Positions 1-9,898 of a DNA stretch of 64,000 nucleotides are shown one piece after another. Both the position numbers and the translations under genes were made by a program. Location of the stretch: assembly GCF_014195635.1 (NCBI RefSeq), contig NZ_JACICC010000007.1:1-64000 (forward strand), given 5' to 3'. Source of the stretch: Pseudochelatococcus contaminans (GTDB lineage: Bacteria > Pseudomonadota > Alphaproteobacteria > Rhizobiales > Beijerinckiaceae). How positions within the stretch are numbered: position 1 is the stretch's first letter; each line of letters begins with the position of its first letter. The notes under the pieces were generated by a model. It saw only the letters and a program-made list of their open reading frames with translations. It had not been told where the DNA came from and made no database searches.

Positions 1-18
1 AACCACCCAACATAATAA

Positions 19-95
<77 letters not shown>

Positions 96-604
96 GTTCG
101 AACCAAAGGCCCCAGCAAACTCAATGAGTTGCTGAGGTCTTGTTTTTTATGACTCATTGCGATCCAGCAAAATCAATCACTTAGCATCGCAGGTTCAAAT
201 CAGGTGGCTTGCCCCCCTGCAACCATTATGCGGTGAGGAAAGCCGCTACCGCCAAGTCGGGCCGATCTTATCCGAAAGCTCGAGGCGTTAGCCAAAAAGC
301 CGACGGCCTCGTTTCCGGCCACTCCAATCGGATGGAAGGAACCACGACGTTTCGGAGCAGCCGTAGTGCTAATCGGAGTGCGATGCCGGACGTCTAGTAG
401 GGATTTTCCTGCGGCCCGCTGGCAGAGAGCTGTTTCCGCTCCGCGCCGGCAGCGGACATTGGGCTTGCGCACTATCGCCTTGCAGTTCGTAGGCCTGCGG
501 GGTACTGCATTATCTGCAATTGCGCACCGGCATCGCCACGGCGGGGCGGCCTGGACGATCTATCGGGAGTATCATCGCAGCTGCATGATGGCGCGGGAAG
601 GCGC
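96..604. other. Intergenic stretch after tRNA-fMet
   Basis: Apart from the degenerate tRNA copy, no convincing gene is seen. The open frames here have no recognisable motif and overlap on both strands. The usual tRNA-fMet terminator and downstream sequence are absent here; they turn up instead at 17.8 and 62.0 kb, which marks this as the left edge of an inserted island. Confidence 0.5.
188..225 (+). repeat. Degenerate copy of the tRNA-fMet 3' end
   Basis: Bases 188-201 repeat 14 bases of the tRNA T arm (tRNA positions 67-80). Bases 211-225 read GCCCCCCTGCAACCA, close to the tRNA 3' terminus GCCCCCGCAACCA. The intervening bases differ. It sits 93 bp beyond the tRNA and is best read as the scar of an earlier integration or excision at the same site. 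Confidence 0.5.
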
Positions 605-991
605 TCAGATCGCCGACAACGTCCAGGCGTATTGGTACTTCCCGTATTCGGTGCTGGTGACGCCGTTGCGCGTCGTGGCCGGGAAGCTTTCCGGCGGCGT
701 CACTACAGTGACCCTGAGGACCTTCGTCTCGCCCGGCTTCAGGAGCCCGGCATGGACCGCCGCGGCGCCGATGATCGAATCGCTGCTATAGATGTCGGTG
801 CCCCAGAGTTGGCCTTCGGTGACGCCGGTGACGCGGAAGTAGTAGGTCGCGCCGACGCTCTCGCAGAGACCGTGCATGTTGGCCGGTGCGTCGGAGGCGA
901 CGCAATTCTGCTCGAGCAGCTTCCTGAGCTGCCGGCGCGAGAGCTTCCCGCGCTGGTCGAAATAGGCGACGAGCTCCTGCACGACCTTCAT
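605..991 (-). CDS. LCCL-domain-like protein
   Basis: This protein of about 128 residues starts MKVVQELVAYFDQRG. The C-terminal two thirds (YYFRVTGVTEGQLWGTDIY, SDSIIGAAAVHAGLLKPGE, then VVTPPESFPATTRNGV) resembles the LCCL-type fold found in bacterial secreted or signalling proteins. The ATG overlaps the stop of the VWA gene upstream as ATGA, so it was translated with that operon. It is the only unbroken member of the three-gene unit. The open frame extends further upstream, but the coupled ATG is the better start. The function is unknown; with both partners broken it is probably idle. Confidence 0.65.
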   Translation of the reverse strand: MKVVQELVAYFDQRGKLSRRQLRKLLEQNCVASDAPANMHGLCESVGATYYFRVTGVTEGQLWGTDIYSSDSIIGAAAVHAGLLKPGETKVLRVTVVTPPESFPATTRNGVTSTEYGKYQYAWTLSAI

Positions 992-2171
992 GACGAGGCT
1001 CCCGTTTCGAGCGTGACGACGCGGCCATAAGGCGGCTGGAACGAGGGCGAGGCTTTCGGCAGCGCCCACAGCACCGCATAGGGCGGCGGCTCCTGCGGAT
1101 AGTCGATCTCGCCGTCGGTGATATCACCGCCGCGGTGATGCGCGCATCCTCGGCAAGCGCGGCCATAGCCGCTGATCCCGTATCCGGCGAGCGCCGAGGG
1201 CGAGAGCGTCTCGCCGGAGGTCACCGTGGTGTCGCACTGGATCACCCGGATCTCGTCGACCCCGGCCATGTCGCAGAAATCGGCGATGGCACCAAGCGCC
1301 CGCGGCACCTCGTCGCTCATCGAGGCGCTTGTGTCGAGGATCACGCTGAGCCGCCAGGAATGGCGCTTGCGCCCGGGCATCACGACCTCGCCATGGCCGG
1401 CGCCGCGGCGCGAGGCGCGCTGGTAGGTCCGCTCGCCGGGCGCCGCGCCTTCGAGCCAGGCTTGCAGCGCGATCTGCCAGGGCGTGCGCGAGAGGCCGCG
1501 ATCGGGCCGGACATGGCGCTGCTGCGAGCCGCTGCCGGTGCCCTGCCCCCTGAGCGCGCCCATCGCCTTGGCGAGGATCATGCCCTTCGCCGCAAGGTCC
1601 CGGATCGCGCGCTCGCGCGCGGCGTCGAGTGCATCGCCCGTGCTGCCGGCGGGCGCCTGCCGCGCCGCGCCCAGCACCTGCTCGACCGTGACGGGCCCTC
1701 CCAGACCTGGGTTCGGGTCTGCATGGAGGTGCCGTTGCGGCGCATCTCGAGGACGATCTCCTCGGCCGATTTCAGCCGGGCGCCTTGCATGTCGAGCCCG
1801 CCGGCCGGGATTGCGGTCAGTCCCAGTGCATGGCGCAGCATGTCGTTGATGATGTAGTCATGGGCGTAGTTGAATTCGAGCGTCGCGCTGCTGCGCGCCC
1901 GGTCATGGGTGCGCAGCGCCAGATGCAGCAGCTCGTGGGCGAGGACGAAGACGAGGTCCTCGGTCGAGAGCCGGGCGCTGAAGGCCGGATTGGCCGGCAG
2001 CCGGCCGGAGGCGAAGACACCCATGGTCGACACGCGCTCGTCGATCTCGAGCCGGACCGCGGCGGCGAGTCCGCTAAGATGCGGGAACGGGGCCGTGACG
2101 AGCCTCAGTCCGTTCAGGATCCGCGCCCGGATCTCCCTGTGATCGGAGCGGGTTCCGGGCGCCGTGCTCAT
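988..2171 (-). pseudogene. VWA-like metallopeptidase (DUF2201 type), broken
   Basis: The N-terminal part carries a zinc-peptidase motif HELLHLALRTHD, and the C-terminal part carries a von Willebrand A MIDAS-like DTSASMS. This pairing is typical of DUF2201 / VWA-like putative metallopeptidases. The frame is lost near 1690, where one base is missing after TQVWEGP; the other frame continues VTVEQVLGAAR. A second lesion near 1125-1150 deletes a few codons: AALAEDARITAAVI is out of frame while TDGEIDYPQEPP returns to frame. The start overlaps the ATPase stop as ATGA. Family knowledge says such proteins work with a MoxR-type ATPase chaperone, and one lies directly upstream. Two independent lesions make a sequencing error unlikely as the sole cause. 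Confidence 0.8.
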
Positions 2172-3201
2172 GCAGCCGCGACCTTGCGCAGGAGCGCCAG
2201 CATCGCCGGCTCGGCCCCGAGCGCGCCCCAGATCCCGACCATGTCGGTGAGGACGAGAAGCTGGTGCTCATGCGAGAGCGCGCGCAGGAAACGGTTGACG
2301 GCCTGCGGCTTCAGGCCCGCCGCCTTGCCGTCGCGGACATGCTGGCGGATGCAGTCGAGCACGAACTAGCGGGCGGAATCGCCCTTGGGCAGCAGTTCGG
2401 GCCGCCGCAGATAGTCGTCGAGCGGGTGCAGGGCGCCGATCGCATCCTCGGCCAGCGCGCAGAACACGACCACATCCTCGGGCGAGAGCCGGCCGAAGGC
2501 GAGCGCCCGGCGGTTCTCGTTGGTAAGCAGGCCCGAGCGCTGGGCGAGATCGAGCGCGCGCGAAAGCAACGCCCGGGCGCGCGGCGTCGAGAACGGTACC
2601 GGATCGGCCGGGACCGGCCGCATCAGCGCATCGGGAATGGTCGAGACGAAGCTGCGGATCTCAGGCCGGATCCCTGCGCGCTCAGCCCAGGCGAGCCATT
2701 CGCCGGCATCGACCCGCAATTGCAGGATGGTGACGCGGTTGACCAGCGCCGAGCTCATCGCCCGGATAGCGCCCGGTCCTGGAGCCGGTTGCCGGCGGCG
2801 ACGACCCAAGTGCCCTTCGGCAGGGCATGCTCGCCGAGGCGCCGCTCCAGCAGCAGCGAATAGAACGCCTTCTGCACGTCGGGCGCGCAGGCCGGCAATT
2901 CGTCGAGGAAGAGGCAGAAGGGCTCCGGCCTCTCCGGCAGGAGCACGCGCGGCGGGCAGAAGACCGAGCGCTCGCCGACGATGCGCGGAATGCCGCTGAC
3001 ATCCTCAGGCGCGATCTGGGTGCCGAGCAGCGAGCGGCAGGGCAGCCCGGCCTCGCGCGCCGCCTCGTAGACCAGCTCGGACTTGCCGAGGCCGGGCGGA
3101 GAGAGCAGCAGGAAGCTCTGCTCATGCGCCATGCACCGGATGAGCTGCTTGGCCTGCCGCAGCGTGACGATCTCGTCGAACGCCGAACCAACCCCTTCCA
3201 T
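2168..3201 (-). pseudogene. MoxR-like AAA ATPase, broken
   Basis: The N-terminal half has Walker A PPGLGKSE, Walker B FCLFLDELP and a sensor VVAAGNR. After DRAL the frame is lost through one missing base near 2757; the +1 frame continues as a coherent C-terminal helical part (AMSSALVNRVTILQLRVDAG). A second lesion is an in-frame TAG near 2365, where the surrounding GDSAR-FVLDCIRQ expects a tryptophan TGG. The rest then reads to LLRKVAAA. The gene has a good ribosome binding site (GGGGAGAGAGG) and heads the operon with the VWA and LCCL genes. MoxR ATPases act as metal-insertion or remodelling chaperones for VWA partners; that role here is family inference. Confidence 0.82.
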
Positions 3202-3910
3202 CGACCTCTCTCCCCGAGATGCAACAGCGCATGCCGTCGCGGGATCGATGTAAGATCGACGGGGAAAACCGCGCCAGACCCGGCGGGAATCATTATTTTT
3301 TCGTCATGAGCCGCCTGTTCCGGCGCGGTTCAGAAACGAGCTGCCAGAAGACAGGAAGTTGCAGGGCGTAGGCTCTCGTCTTCGCAGAAAATTGCGTCGG
3401 CGACAGGTGGCGTCAGACGAAAGTCTATGGCCAGATCAGCGCGATCAGCCTGATGAAGAAGACCAGCACGAAGGCGACGACCACCGTGGCCACGATCCTG
3501 TGCTCTCAATTTAATCGCGGAACTTGGTGTTCGGGACATGACGGGAGGGGCGCTATCGCTCGATCCAAGCCCAACAATCGCTGACACTCGGTCGAGGGGC
3601 CGGATTAATGGCCGAGCTGCCCGAAGCCGCACGTTCAGATCTACAGAACTCCACCTCCGCGCAGCGCCAGAGCCGGACTTTAAGGCCCTACCGCAAAGCG
3701 GACTTTCAGAGCCCAACGGTCTGACGCGCCGCTGCGCGACGGCATGATTAGACGCTCGCGAAATCGGCCCGAAACGACGCCACGGAGAGCCGGCAGCAGA
3801 GCCTTCTCCATCTCTCGTATAGGTCGATGCATAGACCCTAGGCGTCTAGATTTTCGCAGTCATAACAATGAGCGGCACACGAAATAGCTGCCAGACCGCC
3901 TGGGGGATTA
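3202..3910. other. Gene-poor stretch between decayed operon and helicase
   Basis: No supported gene is seen. On the minus strand near 3427-3505 a short hydrophobic run (IVATVVVAFVLVFFIRLIALIW) ends in a stop but lacks a start, and may be the tail of a lost small membrane protein. The right end should hold the promoter of the helicase gene. Confidence 0.35.
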
Positions 3911-6900
3911 ATGAGCTTGTTCGAGGACTGGAAGGGGAGGCTCACGCTGCCGCCCCTACATGGACTTCGGGTAAAGATCGGCCGCAATGCCGTCCGGCAG
4001 CTCGTGTTCCGCGGGGCCACAACTCGCGCTCGCATCTTCCTTAACGACACGCCGGGTCACGATCTAATCAAGACAGAACTTAAACCGCCTTACGGCCAGC
4101 TTCATATCCGCCGCAAAGGCGCTAAGCGCCGCATGATGGATCTGCCGGCGCTAACGGCCAATCTAGCACGTGATGAAGCCCTTCCCGAGACACTGACCTT
4201 GCAATGGGATGTGGTCGAACCGCTCACCCAGCGCGTCGACACGCCGGAGAAGCTTCTGGCTACTTGGGAGAACCAATTCAGTTTTCGCTTAGAAGGTCAG
4301 AGTGACGAGCCAGGGCTACGTCTTCCGCAGATCGGCGCCCTCCATGCCATCGCAGCGCACTTCGCGGTGGGTGACAAGTACGAGCCAGCGACGGTCGTCC
4401 TGCCAACGGGCACCGGCAAGACCGAAACCATGCTTGCCGCCCAAGTCTACCTGCGTCCCGCACGCACACTCGTGCTGGTGTCGGGCGTGCCCCTTCGTGA
4501 TCAGATCGAGGAGAAGTTCGCAACCCTCGGCTACCTGCCCGCGGCGCAGGCGATTCCAGGCGAATTATCGGGACCGAGAGTGGCGCTCATCTCGGGCGGC
4601 ATCCGCAGCGTCGACGAGGCCGAAGAGCTTCTGAAAAATGCGAACATCATCATCGCGCTGCCGAATTCACTGGAGGCGTCCGACGCCGACGCCGTTGCGG
4701 AGCTCACCTCCGGATGCTCGCATCTCTTCGTCGATGAGGCGCACCACATCACCGCTCGGACCTGGCGTTCGGTCCGCGATCGATTCAGCGGCGGGAAAGT
4801 CATCCAGTTCACTGCGACGCCGTTCCGCCGGTACGACCAGCGCGTAGATGGCAAGATCATCTTCAACTACAAACTCGGGGACGCCCAGCGCGCCGGCTAT
4901 TACATGAAGATCAACCTCAGGACGGTCGAGGAGTATGGCGACCAGGAGGCGCGCGACGAGGTCGTCGCGCGCGCGGCTGTCGAGGCCCTGCGTCGGGACG
5001 TCAATGAGCGGAAGCTCGACCACATCTTGATGGCGCGCACCGAAACGCAGGCGCGCGCCGACGCTCTCGCCGAGATTTACGAACGGCTCGGCCCCGAATT
5101 CGTGCCGGTGACGGTTTATTCCGACCGGCCGGACAGCCAGAACCGCGCGGCGTTGGCGGCGCTCCGCGACCGCAAGAGTACGGGCTCGCGCATCGTCATT
5201 TGCGTCAACATGCTCGGGGAAGGTTTCGACTTCGCGCAGCTTAAGCTCGCGGCGCTACATGATACGCACAAGTCTCTCGCCATCACGCTCCAATTCATCG
5301 GCCGCTTCACGCGCAAAGGCCCTGAGGACGTAGGTGAAGCGACCGTGGTCACGAATATCGCTGACCCTGAGGCCGAGAAGAAGCTCGCCACGCTATACGC
5401 CGAGGGCGCGGATTGGGGCCTACTGATCCGCCGTCTTAGCGAGGAGCGCATTGACGACGAGCTCCGGCTGCAGAACGTCATCGAACAACTAAAGCAGAAC
5501 GGCACGCTCGCTGCGGAGCTCTCGCTCTGGAATCTCCGCCCGGCTATCTCGACCCAGTTCTATAGGACGAAGTGCAAAAACTGGACGCCGCTCGAATACG
5601 CCGGCGTCCTGCCGGCCGGTGCCGAGACTTGGTATGCTCTCGACGACAAGGACAAACTCCTGGTGGCGGTTGTCGCACAGACCGAAGAGGTCAATTGGGG
5701 CGATTACCAGAACGTCGTGAACACCCTCTACGACTTCGTCATCGTCCGTTGGGACGAGGCTGAAGACGTGCTGTCCATCTACGCCGGCGACTACGACCGG
5801 ATGCGCACCGAGCGAATGGCGAAGGCGGTCGCTGGCGATGGCGTCGAGCTTTTCAGCGGCGACGCCATCTTCAACATTCTGAACGGCGTGGAGCTGCCGC
5901 TCGTGAAGAATCTCGGTTCACGCCGCGTTGGCGCGATCAGCTTCACGACCTACTTCGGGACGAACGTCACCGAAGGCCTGGGGCACATCGACAAGTCCGA
6001 AGCCGAGCTCAACAATATTGCCTGTGTCGGGTACGACGATGGCGACCGCGTCCTTTGGGGCGGTGCCAAACGTCGGGGCAAGGTGTGGCAGCAGCGCAAG
6101 TCGGGTTCGGTCGCTGATTGGGTGGCCTGGACGAAGTCGACTTGGGACAAGGTCACGTCCGACGACGACGTGAAGAACATCATCAAAGGCTTCCTTAAGC
6201 CTATCAAGCTGACGGCTCCCCACGCGTCCCATGCTATTTCTGCCGAATGGGGCGAGCAGGCACAGCAGAACCAAAGCGAAAGGCAATCCATCTTCTTCGG
6301 CGGGACCGAGAAGCTGCTTTACGAGGTCGATGTCGGCATCGACTCGATCGAGGCTGGCGGCACGATCAACATCAGCTTCGGAGCCGAGGATGCGCAGACA
6401 ATCTATCAGCTCAAAATTTCGGAGAGCCTTCCCGGTGGGTACGCCTATGAGCGCAAATCCGGTCCTGCCGTTATGTTCAAGCGCGTGACCAGAGAAGCTG
6501 AACCGCTGGAAGTCTACCTCCAGCGCGATCCGGTCGTTATCCGCTACGCGGACGGCACGCACTCGTACAATTGCTATCACATCCCGACGAACCTTGAGGC
6601 GGGTGCCTATCCCAAGGACCAGTTGGAGGCCTGGGACTTCAAGGGCGTGCCGCTCAACAAGGAGTTGATTGGCAAGGCCGGTGACACGGCGACCATCCAG
6701 TACCGCGCCTTCCAGCATGTGCGTGACGAGTACGACCTGGTTTTCAACGATGACGGTATGGCTGAGGCCGGCGACCTCGTGTGCCTGAAGGACGTCGATG
6801 AGAACACCATCAAGTTAACGCTGGTCCACTGCAAAGGTGCCATCGGCGGCCGCATCTCCGCCCTCATTGATAACTTCTACTTCCTCTGCGGCCAGGCTCA

Positions 6901-7207
6901 GAAGTGCATCACTAAAAAGCACCGGGGAATCGAACGCCTCGTCAGGGATCTCAAGCGGCGCGAGGCGCAATGGACGGTGACAGAGCACACCCGTTTCCTC
7001 AAGGGCTGGCAGCGCGAACTCTCGTATTTCAAGGAGAAGGCTCGCAAATCGCGCGTCGAGTTCGAGGTCATCCTCGTGCAGCCAGGCGCCCACGCCGATA
7101 CCGTGACTGTTCCCATTCTCCAGCTGCCGGCGACGACGGAACTCTTCTTGAAGAAGACCACGGACGCCAAATTCCGGGTCGTCCTAAATGCGGCTAGGGC
7201 CGAGTAA
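3911..7207 (+). CDS. SF2 DEAD/DEAH-box helicase, large, likely defence-linked
   Basis: This is a 1098-residue protein. Residues 135-470 form an SF2 helicase core: a Q-like LPQ at 138-140, Walker A PTGTGKT at 165-171, DEAH at 275-278, TATPFR at 301-306 and motif VI QFIGRFTRKG near 460. The N-terminal 130 residues and the C-terminal 600 residues have no domain I can name; the tail is rich in charged and aromatic residues. It stands alone on the plus strand, with 368 bp between it and a convergent HEPN gene. The length and plan match large restriction-type or defence helicases such as Res-subunit relatives, but no nuclease or methyltransferase partner is adjacent. Assignment to a named system is not possible from sequence alone. 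Confidence 0.8.
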   Translation: MSLFEDWKGRLTLPPLHGLRVKIGRNAVRQLVFRGATTRARIFLNDTPGHDLIKTELKPPYGQLHIRRKGAKRRMMDLPALTANLARDEALPETLTLQWDVVEPLTQRVDTPEKLLATWENQFSFRLEGQSDEPGLRLPQIGALHAIAAHFAVGDKYEPATVVLPTGTGKTETMLAAQVYLRPARTLVLVSGVPLRDQIEEKFATLGYLPAAQAIPGELSGPRVALISGGIRSVDEAEELLKNANIIIALPNSLEASDADAVAELTSGCSHLFVDEAHHITARTWRSVRDRFSGGKVIQFTATPFRRYDQRVDGKIIFNYKLGDAQRAGYYMKINLRTVEEYGDQEARDEVVARAAVEALRRDVNERKLDHILMARTETQARADALAEIYERLGPEFVPVTVYSDRPDSQNRAALAALRDRKSTGSRIVICVNMLGEGFDFAQLKLAALHDTHKSLAITLQFIGRFTRKGPEDVGEATVVTNIADPEAEKKLATLYAEGADWGLLIRRLSEERIDDELRLQNVIEQLKQNGTLAAELSLWNLRPAISTQFYRTKCKNWTPLEYAGVLPAGAETWYALDDKDKLLVAVVAQTEEVNWGDYQNVVNTLYDFVIVRWDEAEDVLSIYAGDYDRMRTERMAKAVAGDGVELFSGDAIFNILNGVELPLVKNLGSRRVGAISFTTYFGTNVTEGLGHIDKSEAELNNIACVGYDDGDRVLWGGAKRRGKVWQQRKSGSVADWVAWTKSTWDKVTSDDDVKNIIKGFLKPIKLTAPHASHAISAEWGEQAQQNQSERQSIFFGGTEKLLYEVDVGIDSIEAGGTINISFGAEDAQTIYQLKISESLPGGYAYERKSGPAVMFKRVTREAEPLEVYLQRDPVVIRYADGTHSYNCYHIPTNLEAGAYPKDQLEAWDFKGVPLNKELIGKAGDTATIQYRAFQHVRDEYDLVFNDDGMAEAGDLVCLKDVDENTIKLTLVHCKGAIGGRISALIDNFYFLCGQAQKCITKKHRGIERLVRDLKRREAQWTVTEHTRFLKGWQRELSYFKEKARKSRVEFEVILVQPGAHADTVTVPILQLPATTELFLKKTTDAKFRVVLNAARAE

Positions 7208-7575
7208 TGGGGCGACAGGCCCCTGGTTCCAGTAGCCGCCATTGAGCTCCTGCCCGAGAGCGAACGTCCAATCAGGGCTTCATGATGGCTGCGCAGTCAG
7301 CTAAATTCCGAGCGCAGTTCCCGGGCTCGGCGCCGCCGCACCCGTGCGGATCAACCCGCTTAGCAGTGCCTCATGTTGTCGAAATGGCTGGCTCTCCGAC
7401 CATCTTGCGTGCATCGAATTTCATCGTCCCCCAACGACCTCGGCTATCTGCCCTTCGCCCGATCCGGCGGACAACTGCTCCCACACTTCGTCAGCCGGCC
7501 CCGCGATTTGCATCTATGACCTAGCTTTGACCCCCTGTCACCGAGCCCTGAACCCCATCCGTTGAACGTTGCTGA
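7208..7575. other. Convergent intergenic region
   Basis: This lies between the helicase (plus) and the HEPN gene (minus). The short open frames carry no motif. No clear hairpin terminator was found. Confidence 0.4.
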
Positions 7576-8385
7576 TCACGCATGCCTAGGCTCTTTCTGG
7601 ACCTTGAAGCGCAGAGGCGTGAGGCGCGCCGCGTTTACATTGCGGCAAGAATGTTCAAGATGGACATCAAGAAAATCAAGCAATTCTTCAGCGATCTCTA
7701 CGACTCGTGCTTGGGCGGGAACCGAGCGGTGATGATAAGCTTCGTTTCGAGCTAATCGAACTCGTTTGAATAGTTCTCCGAATTCTGTTTTAGTTAGGCG
7801 ACCATGTGGCCGGTACATATGCCCGGAGTGAAAGGAGTCGATCATGTCGCCCCAGTGCTGCTCAATTAAACTGCCTACAGTTGCCATGGTTCCTGAAGAA
7901 ATTACATCGTAGCCAGTATTCGGCGAAGGAGCACCTGCATCGCGAACGCTGCATAAAACGCGGCTAACGGTGCGCAGGGTGCTTCTCGCGACCGGTTGAC
8001 CGTTAAGGGTCCGCAACAGCAGAGGATCAGACGAATTGCGAACCGCTCGATCGATAGGCCGCCACCAATCATCAGCACCGTAGATCGCTGCTAGGCGGCC
8101 GGCGACGAATGCTCGAAAGCTCGATTCAAAGACAAAGAATATGGGAAATAATCTCGAAATTTCTGCAAGCTTTCGTGCGTAAACTGCAAAAACTACCGAT
8201 CTGAGATCAAGGCCTGTCTGGCCGCGAATTCCGGACCCTCTGATTTCCCGAAGAGAATCATAAATTAACTCTAAGCTCGATCTCGACAGATCCGCCTCAA
8301 ATAGTTCGATCTGCGCCCTCGTCGGTTGAACGCCAAGCCCGTAGGCAAACAAGGCAGTTAGGTTTTGCCGATCGGGTATCGTCAA
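7576..8385 (-). CDS. Swt1-like HEPN domain protein
   Basis: This is a 269-residue protein. The run FESSFRAFVAGRLAAIYG-DDWW at 86-108 followed by a C-terminal helix with RNEAYH at 213-218 matches the HEPN fold and the RNxxxH catalytic motif of HEPN ribonucleases; the spacing and tryptophans resemble the Swt1-type HEPN family. The best start is a TTG preceded by GGAG seven bases upstream; no in-frame ATG lies near it. It lies 115 bp downstream of the PLD-nuclease gene on the same strand, so it may be the third gene of that transcript. RNA cleavage on infection is a reasonable inference for its role, not shown. It may instead be an independent toxin-like gene. Confidence 0.7.
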   Translation of the reverse strand: MTIPDRQNLTALFAYGLGVQPTRAQIELFEADLSRSSLELIYDSLREIRGSGIRGQTGLDLRSVVFAVYARKLAEISRLFPIFFVFESSFRAFVAGRLAAIYGADDWWRPIDRAVRNSSDPLLLRTLNGQPVARSTLRTVSRVLCSVRDAGAPSPNTGYDVISSGTMATVGSLIEQHWGDMIDSFHSGHMYRPHGRLTKTEFGELFKRVRLARNEAYHHRSVPAQARVVEIAEELLDFLDVHLEHSCRNVNAARLTPLRFKVQKEPRHA

Positions 8386-8500
8386 TTTGCGTCTCCATGT
8401 TGGAGGTTGACAGAAAACTCGGCCAGCCCCAAAATTCCGGCACCTCGTCGGTGATGCCCCTTTCTGGGGCTGTGCTGCGCAGAGCAGACGCCGATGGGGT

Positions 8501-9898
8501 TCACTGCTTAGAGCGCGTGCGTACTGACCGTGAGGGCTTTGGAGGCTTCAGCACGAACCGCGCCACCATCGATTTGAACTCGTTTTCGACAAATGTCGGA
8601 TCCGTGATTTTGACGCCGCGCTCTCGGCGCAGCGGGCGGTTCGGATCCCCCCTGAACGAAAGCCAGTTGAAGCTGGTAAGAACTGCAAAGTCCATGTCCT
8701 TAATGAGCACCTTCTCGTGGGTGTCGCCAATCCGCAAGAGTTGAAAATTCGGGTACCTGGTCGCGAGTTCTGCAAGACTTGGGGGGACTGTCTTTACGCT
8801 CTTGCTGTCATCGTCAAAACCATAGCCCAGATAGAAGGTCACTGGGACCTTCAGCATCGCCTCAATTGCGTTAAGCATTGGCGCATCGATAACCTGGGTC
8901 GTGATCCAAGGGCAGATGATTATCAGTGTTTCGCGAGCCGTTGCTATTGCTTCGCGCAAAAGGGGAGCGTGATCGAGCGGGCCGAGTACCGTCAAGGTGT
9001 CGGCCGGCGGTTCGGACAAGATCGTGCCAGGCAGCGAAAGACGGCGGCGGCCTGATTGAGGCTGCTCGGGCGTCGAGCGTCGTTCCAATTTGGCGACTCG
9101 TCTTGCGAACGAATTGGCGCCGAGGAGTTCGCTCTTCGAGAGCTCCGCGAGCAACCGAGTTTTCTTCGGTCCTTCTGCCAGTGCGAAAGCTTGGGTGTGC
9201 TCGTCCAGCAGCTTGGTTTGGTCTGCAAACAGCAGCTCGATCTCGTCGCCGCCCTTTGATCGGTAGACCAAAGCCGTGGCCGGCAAATGAAGGCGAAGCC
9301 GCCGATCAATCGACTTGATTGATAATAAGTCGCGACGAGGCTCGCTCGTGCGTTCGCTTCTAAACAGACGCGCCGCTGCGGTCACATCGATGTCTTCAAC
9401 CTCGATGCGCATTGCCGGAAGCGCAGGAATTTCCTTCAAGCCCAAATCTGCAGCTCGCCGACCCGCAAGAAGCTGCGTCGTGGGAGGGGCGATCGGCTTA
9501 CGCGTCAGCCCATCGAAATAGATGGGCAGCGTTTGCTGCTCAGGGAGAATCTGCTCAAGAGACTCAACGGTCCGCTTGCCTCGACGGGTCAGAGCAAAGC
9601 ATAGCTCGTCACTTTGAGGCCGCGGTAAAAGAGTTAACTCCTCAGCGGCATGGAGCGAACGCAATACCTCCTCGACCATGCGGGCCGGAATGCCGAGGCA
9701 AGCCGAAATCTGGCTTGGAGTGTCAAGCTCCAAGCGCACGCAACGCAGCACGAACTCGTAGATTGGCGGGAGCGGCGTGTGCAGCAACAGAGATGCCACG
9801 ATATAGACTTTATAGACAGGCAGCCCCACCTCGGCGAAATCAAGCAGATCAAAGCCCGGCCTGTCCGCGTGATACCGAGCAGTTTCTTCTGGAGTCAT
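8501..9898 (-). CDS. mkoB: Mokosh-type PLD nuclease (MkoB-like)
   Basis: This is a 465-residue protein. The C-terminal domain carries a phospholipase-D HxKx4D motif with H394, K396 and D401, followed by LTSFNWLSF, a typical PLD continuation. Only one HKD motif is present, so an active enzyme would need a dimer. The N-terminal region (about 25-120) looks like a winged-helix domain. The ATG overlaps the stop of the kinase-helicase gene as ATGA, which fixes the start and implies translational coupling. A COG1112-type helicase with a Ser/Thr kinase domain next to a PLD nuclease is the published definition of type I Mokosh anti-phage defence. The symbol follows that architecture and was not confirmed by similarity search. 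Confidence 0.75.
   Translation of the reverse strand: MTPEETARYHADRPGFDLLDFAEVGLPVYKVYIVASLLLHTPLPPIYEFVLRCVRLELDTPSQISACLGIPARMVEEVLRSLHAAEELTLLPRPQSDELCFALTRRGKRTVESLEQILPEQQTLPIYFDGLTRKPIAPPTTQLLAGRRAADLGLKEIPALPAMRIEVEDIDVTAAARLFRSERTSEPRRDLLSIKSIDRRLRLHLPATALVYRSKGGDEIELLFADQTKLLDEHTQAFALAEGPKKTRLLAELSKSELLGANSFARRVAKLERRSTPEQPQSGRRRLSLPGTILSEPPADTLTVLGPLDHAPLLREAIATARETLIIICPWITTQVIDAPMLNAIEAMLKVPVTFYLGYGFDDDSKSVKTVPPSLAELATRYPNFQLLRIGDTHEKVLIKDMDFAVLTSFNWLSFRGDPNRPLRRERGVKITDPTFVENEFKSMVARFVLKPPKPSRSVRTRSKQ

Noticed and set aside
1135-1857. 240-codon plus-strand frame across the VWA relic
   Set aside because: Antisense to the VWA/HELLH gene, whose motifs are clear; composition is shadow-like.
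5918-6718. 266-codon minus-strand frame in the helicase gene
   Set aside because: Antisense to the helicase C-terminal half; no ribosome site or motif.
8397-8744. Plus-strand frame overlapping the end of the PLD-nuclease gene
   Set aside because: Mostly antisense to the HxKx4D domain of MkoB; no motif of its own.
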